Shown in pieces: positions 60,965 through 64,000 of a stretch of DNA of 64,000 nt. This DNA is from Propionicimonas sp020161015 (GTDB taxonomy: Bacteria; Actinomycetota; Actinomycetes; Propionibacteriales; Propionibacteriaceae), in contig NZ_CAXWGX010000027.1 in NCBI RefSeq assembly GCF_964266745.1, positions 1 to 64,000 of the forward strand. Direction: 5' to 3'. The position numbers and the translations under genes are program-made. Under the pieces are notes generated by a model. It saw nothing but the letters and a program-made list of their open reading frames with translations. It was not told the origin of the DNA and made no database searches. Position 1 is the stretch's first letter; every line of letters starts with the position of its first letter.

Positions 60965-61661
60965 CCGCCGGACGCCGTCCGAAGATGGCCGTGCCGATGC
61001 GCACCACGGTGGCGCCGTGCGCGATGGCCAGTTCGAAGTCCCCCGACATCCCCATCGACAGCTCGTCGTAGGTCTGCCCGGGCACGGCCGCGTCCCTCAG
61101 CGCGCGTTGGGCGTCGAGCATGCGGGCGAAGCAGGCGGCCACCGGCGCGGGGTCGGGCGCGGGGAGGGCGAGCGTCATCAGGCCACGCACCCGCAGGGCG
61201 TCGAAGGGACGCAGCCGGGCGGCGAAGGCGACCACGTCCTGCGGCGGCAGGCCCGACTTCGACGCCTCGCCGGAGGAGTTCACCTGGATCAGCACGTCGA
61301 GCGTTCGGCCCGTCGCGTGCAGCCGGCGGTCGAGCTCGGCGGCCAGCGGGACGGAGTCCAGCGCCTGGAACTCGCTGGCGAACTCCGCCACGAGCCTCGC
61401 CTTGTTCGACTGGAGGTGGCCGATCATCACCCACTCCAGGCCCGGGGTGCCGGCCAGTTCCGCGGCCTTGGCGCGGGCGTCCTGGGCCTTGTTCTCCCCG
61501 AAGCGCCGGCAGCCGGCGTCGTAGGCCACCAGCACGTCGGACGAGGGGCGGGTCTTGCTCACCGGGAGCAGTCGCACCGCGTCCCGCGGGCGTCCCGCGG
61601 CGGCGCAGGCGGCCTCGATGCGCGCCCGCACCGCCGCGATGTTCGCCGCGATCTGGTGCAC
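60936..61661 (-). CDS. yggS: YggS/PLPBP-family pyridoxal-phosphate homeostasis protein
   Basis: A 241-residue alanine-racemase-like barrel binding PLP without catalysis. The cofactor Lys is in RLLPVSKTRP (near 38), followed by FGENKAQDARAKA, EWVMIGHLQSNKAR and DELSMGMSGDFELAI, all family signatures. The phosphate site is GATVVRIGTAIFGRR. It regulates PLP supply and amino-acid balance. The GTG start, complementary to 61659-61661, gives the normal length. It overlaps the VWA gene by 29 bp at its 3' end. Confidence 0.92.
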   Translation of the reverse strand: MHQIAANIAAVRARIEAACAAAGRPRDAVRLLPVSKTRPSSDVLVAYDAGCRRFGENKAQDARAKAAELAGTPGLEWVMIGHLQSNKARLVAEFASEFQALDSVPLAAELDRRLHATGRTLDVLIQVNSSGEASKSGLPPQDVVAFAARLRPFDALRVRGLMTLALPAPDPAPVAACFARMLDAQRALRDAAVPGQTYDELSMGMSGDFELAIAHGATVVRIGTAIFGRRPAATASAPRGR

Positions 61662-61778
61662 GGACCTAGCTAACCACGAACGAGCGGGCTGGTACGCGAG
61701 GGACGCCTGGTGCAGAATGGTCCCGTCCCCGTGGGACTGAGGTGGCTGGGGAAGGCACATCTCAGCGAGAGGGGACCG

Positions 61779-62276
61779 ATGTCCAGCACGCGCGGGATCA
61801 TTCAGATCCACTCCGCGCCGATCGCGCTGCGCCCGCACCTGGAGTGGGCCGTGGGCGCGGTTCTCGGCGCACCGGTCGAGTTCGCGTGGACCAGCCAGCC
61901 CGCAGAGCAGCGCAGCCTGCGCGCCGAGTACGCCTGGCACGGCCGCACCGGTCTCGGCGCCGAACTCGCCAGTGCCCTCCGGGGGTGCCAGCGCGCACGC
62001 TTCGAGGTCACCGAGGACCCGTCCGCCGGTCACGAGGGCATGCGCTGGGCGTACACGCCCCGCCTGGGGGTCTTCGCCGCCGCCACCGGCGTGCACGGCG
62101 ACATCATGGTGCACGAGGACCGGCTCAAGCAGGCCATCCTCGCCGACGCCCTCGGCCGCCAGCCCCTCGCGGAGGGGATCGCCGACCTCCTCGGCGCCCG
62201 CTGGGACGACGAGCTCGAGGCGTTCCGGCAGGCCGGTGACGGCGCCCCCGTCCGCTGGCTCCACCAGGTCGGCTGA
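61779..62276 (+). CDS. DUF3145 protein
   Basis: A 165-residue soluble protein matching the actinobacterial DUF3145 family, with TRGIIQIHSAPIALRPHLEW at the start, then RTGLGAELASALRGC, RFEVTEDPS and GVHGDIMVHEDRLKQA. The role is unknown, but the family is largely restricted to Actinomycetota, which supports the taxonomic call. GAGAGGGG lies before the ATG. It is followed by the nested inverted repeats that separate it from accD6. Confidence 0.9.
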   Translation: MSSTRGIIQIHSAPIALRPHLEWAVGAVLGAPVEFAWTSQPAEQRSLRAEYAWHGRTGLGAELASALRGCQRARFEVTEDPSAGHEGMRWAYTPRLGVFAAATGVHGDIMVHEDRLKQAILADALGRQPLAEGIADLLGARWDDELEAFRQAGDGAPVRWLHQVG

Positions 62277-62330
62277 CCTCAGCCGCCGTCCGCGCACTCG
62301 GCCGCCCGCCATCAGGGCGCCCACCCACCA

Positions 62331-62424
62331 CGCCGAGGGCCAGCCTTAGCGCCGAGGGCCAGCACCGGCGTGCTGGCCCTCGGCGTCAAGGCTGGCCGTC
62401 AGCGCGGAGGGCTGGCCCTCGGCG
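62331..62424. repeat. Nested direct and inverted 14-mer repeats (probable terminator array)
   Basis: CGCCGAGGGCCAGC occurs at 62331-62344 and 62350-62363, and its complement GCTGGCCCTCGGCG at 62372-62385 and 62411-62424. The central pair extends to a perfect 16-bp stem (62350-62365 with 62370-62385) around a 4-nt loop. It lies between convergent genes, so a bidirectional terminator is likely, although there is no U-tract. Confidence 0.6.
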
Positions 62425-62454
62425 GCGAGGGTGGGACGGCGCCCGGCGTGACGG

Positions 62455-63879
62455 CTACAGCGGGATGTTGCCGTGGAGGCCGCGGACGCCGGTGTCGGCG
62501 GCGCGGACGGCGGCGGCGAGCGCCGAGCGGGTGTCCTGCGGGGTGATGATCTCGTCGACGACGCCGATCTCGACGGCCTTCTCGACGCCGCCGGCGATGC
62601 GCTCGTGCTCCGCGGCGAGGTCGGCCTCCACCTGGGCCAGCATGTCGCGGGGCACCTCGGCGAGCTTGCGGCGGTGCAGGATCCGGATGGCGGCCACCGG
62701 CCCCATCACGGCGATCTCCGCGCTCGGCCAGGCGAACACCCGCGTCGCCCCGAGCGAGCGGGAGTTCATCGCGATGTAGGCGCCGCCGTAGGCCTTGCGG
62801 GTCACCAGGGTCACCCGGGGCACGGACGCCTCGCCGAAGGCGTGCAGCAGCTTGGCGCCGCGGCGCACCACCCCGTCCCACTCCTGGCCGACGCCGGGGA
62901 GGTAGCCGGGCACATCGACGAGCACGACGAGCGGGACGCCGAACGCGTCGCACAGCCGGACGAAGCGGGCCGCCTTCTCCGCGCTCAGGGAGTCGAGGCA
63001 GCCGCCGAGCCGCAGCGGGTTGTTGGCGACCACGCCGACGGTGCGCCCGGCCAGCCGTCCGAAGGCGATCGTCACGTTCGGGGCCCAGCGGGCGTGCAGC
63101 TCGAACACGGAGCCCTCGTCGAGGAGCCCGCCGATCAGCGGGTGGACGTCGTAGGCGCGCTTGGCGGACTCGGGCAGCAGCGCGGCCAAGTCGACGTCCT
63201 CGACGGTCGCGGCGACGCCGCCCTGCGCGGCCAGGAGGGTGGTCACGGTCCGCGCGCGGGCCAGCGCGTCCGCCTCGTCGTCCGCGACGACGTGCACCAC
63301 GCCCGACTTGCGCTCGTGGGTGTCCGGCCCGCCGAGGCGGAGCATGTCCACGTCCTCGCCGGTGACCGAGCGGACGACGTCCGGGCCGGTGACGAAGATG
63401 CGTCCCTGCGGGGCGAGGATGACGATGTCGGTCAGGGCCGGCCCGTAGGCCGCACCGCCGGCGGCGGCGCCCAGCACCACGGAGATCTGCGGGACCTTGC
63501 CGGAGGCCTGCGTCATGGCGTGGAAGATGCGACCCACGGCGTGCAGGCTCAGCACCCCCTCCGCGAGGCGGGCTCCGCCGGAGTGCCAGATGCCGATGAT
63601 CGGCACCCGGTCGACCATCGCGCGCCGGTACGCCTGGACGACCACCTCGCAGCCGTCCACGCCCATCGCCCCGCCCATCACGGTGGCATCGGAGCAGAAC
63701 GCGACGACGGGGGAGCCGTTGATGCTGCCGGTGGCTGCGAGCATGCCGGAGTCGTCGTCGGGGCTGATCAGCGCCATCGTGCCCGGGTCGAGCAGGGCGG
63801 CCAGCCGGAAGTTGGGGTTGCGCGGGTCCTCTTCGCGCGGCACGCGGGCGGGCCTTGCGGCGGGTGCGGTCTGGGTCAT
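62455..63879 (-). CDS. accD6: Acyl-CoA carboxylase carboxyltransferase (beta) subunit, AccD6-like
   Basis: A 474-residue carboxyltransferase that moves carboxyl from biotin to acetyl- or propionyl-CoA for fatty-acid synthesis. Both crotonase-like halves are present. The oxyanion and CoA sites are in GIWHSGGARLAEGV and VTRKAYGGAYIAM. GAAAGGAAYGPALTD and DVPGYLPGVGQEWDG are family signatures. It lacks the longer N terminus of PccB/AccD5 and ends in GNIPL, as mycobacterial AccD6 does. AGGAGG precedes the ATG complementary to 63877-63879. AccD6 usually follows fabF in the fatty-acid operon; the upstream gene lies outside the window. Specificity for propionyl-CoA cannot be excluded. Confidence 0.88.
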   Translation of the reverse strand: MTQTAPAARPARVPREEDPRNPNFRLAALLDPGTMALISPDDDSGMLAATGSINGSPVVAFCSDATVMGGAMGVDGCEVVVQAYRRAMVDRVPIIGIWHSGGARLAEGVLSLHAVGRIFHAMTQASGKVPQISVVLGAAAGGAAYGPALTDIVILAPQGRIFVTGPDVVRSVTGEDVDMLRLGGPDTHERKSGVVHVVADDEADALARARTVTTLLAAQGGVAATVEDVDLAALLPESAKRAYDVHPLIGGLLDEGSVFELHARWAPNVTIAFGRLAGRTVGVVANNPLRLGGCLDSLSAEKAARFVRLCDAFGVPLVVLVDVPGYLPGVGQEWDGVVRRGAKLLHAFGEASVPRVTLVTRKAYGGAYIAMNSRSLGATRVFAWPSAEIAVMGPVAAIRILHRRKLAEVPRDMLAQVEADLAAEHERIAGGVEKAVEIGVVDEIITPQDTRSALAAAVRAADTGVRGLHGNIPL

Positions 63880-64000
63880 CTCGAACCTCCTGTGGCGGGT
63901 GAGGCCGTCGTGACGCCTCGGGGCCGTGCGGTGGGCGGCCCGCCGGTGCGCCCGCCGCAGCGGACGCACCAGGGCCGGGTGGGTCAGACGGTGGCGTTCT
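63880..64000. other. Window end, possible last codons of the upstream gene
   Basis: Upstream of accD6 the minus strand has AACGCCACCGTC followed by TGA (63984-63986), giving a possible gene end Asn-Ala-Thr-Val. Only a few codons are visible, so nothing further can be said. The 104 bp between it and accD6 hold the accD6 ribosome site and no gene. Confidence 0.3.

Noticed and set aside
63984..64000. fabF gene end upstream of accD6
   Set aside because: Only Asn-Ala-Thr-Val-stop is visible; accD6 context makes it plausible but four codons cannot support a call.

Overview
The window is GC-rich actinobacterial chromosome. Evidence for this: many GTG starts, stop/start overlaps of the GTGA or ATGA type, a DUF3145 protein, a Pol-PE-Lig type LigD, and an AccD6-like acyl-CoA carboxylase beta subunit. 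A member of the Propionibacteriales or a nearby actinomycete order is plausible, but no marker here fixes the genus.

Left end (1-5759): one end of an integrative element sitting in the 3' end of a tRNA gene with anticodon CAT. It holds a cut-off IS30-type transposase, a frameshifted MobF/TraA relaxase-helicase remnant, an excisionase-like HTH protein and a tyrosine integrase. Between the last two, on the minus strand, is a two-gene cassette: an ABC/AAA ATPase followed 6 nt later by a DUF4435/TOPRIM protein. This is the architecture of PARIS (AriA/AriB) anti-phage systems and is the best defence candidate in the window.

Core region 1 (5.8-38 kb): two small unknown genes; a TreS-like GH13 enzyme and a GH3 glycosidase; an SDR protein with a GNAT protein; a two-META-domain lipoprotein; and a MalT-like LuxR regulator. 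Next is an operon of SHOCT membrane protein, alkylsulfatase, SulP transporter and DUF389 protein. A copper region follows (membrane protein, CopB-type ATPase behind a CsoR-like operator, multicopper oxidase, two-component system), and then a thiol-redox operon (CxxC protein, CcdA, TlpA-like). After these come an alpha/beta hydrolase, an AI-2E transporter, a DUF308/HdeD protein, a P2-type ATPase lacking the usual acidic ion ligands, and a FUSC-like protein.

Decayed island (38132-44641): flanked by a 25-bp near-perfect direct repeat of the tRNA-Asn 3' end, with an integrase N-terminal remnant just inside the left copy. It carries an intact amidohydrolase and broken pieces of a second amidohydrolase, an M19 dipeptidase, an M20 peptidase and a ThrE-type exporter, which looks like a lost peptide/amino-acid use cluster. 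The right part holds a second SHOCT protein and an unusual fusion of two alpha/beta hydrolase domains with a DUF308 membrane domain.

Core region 2 (44.6-64 kb): tRNA-Asn; a minus-strand run ligD, PLP decarboxylase, Nudix, unknown protein; a second DUF389 protein; a sirtuin; an M20 dipeptidase with an MFS transporter; a cytidylate-kinase-like protein; and a HAD phosphatase with a membrane protein bearing a Ser/Pro/Gly repeat tail. Then follow a MoxR, DUF58, VWA, VWA operon, YggS, DUF3145, a nested inverted-repeat array and accD6.
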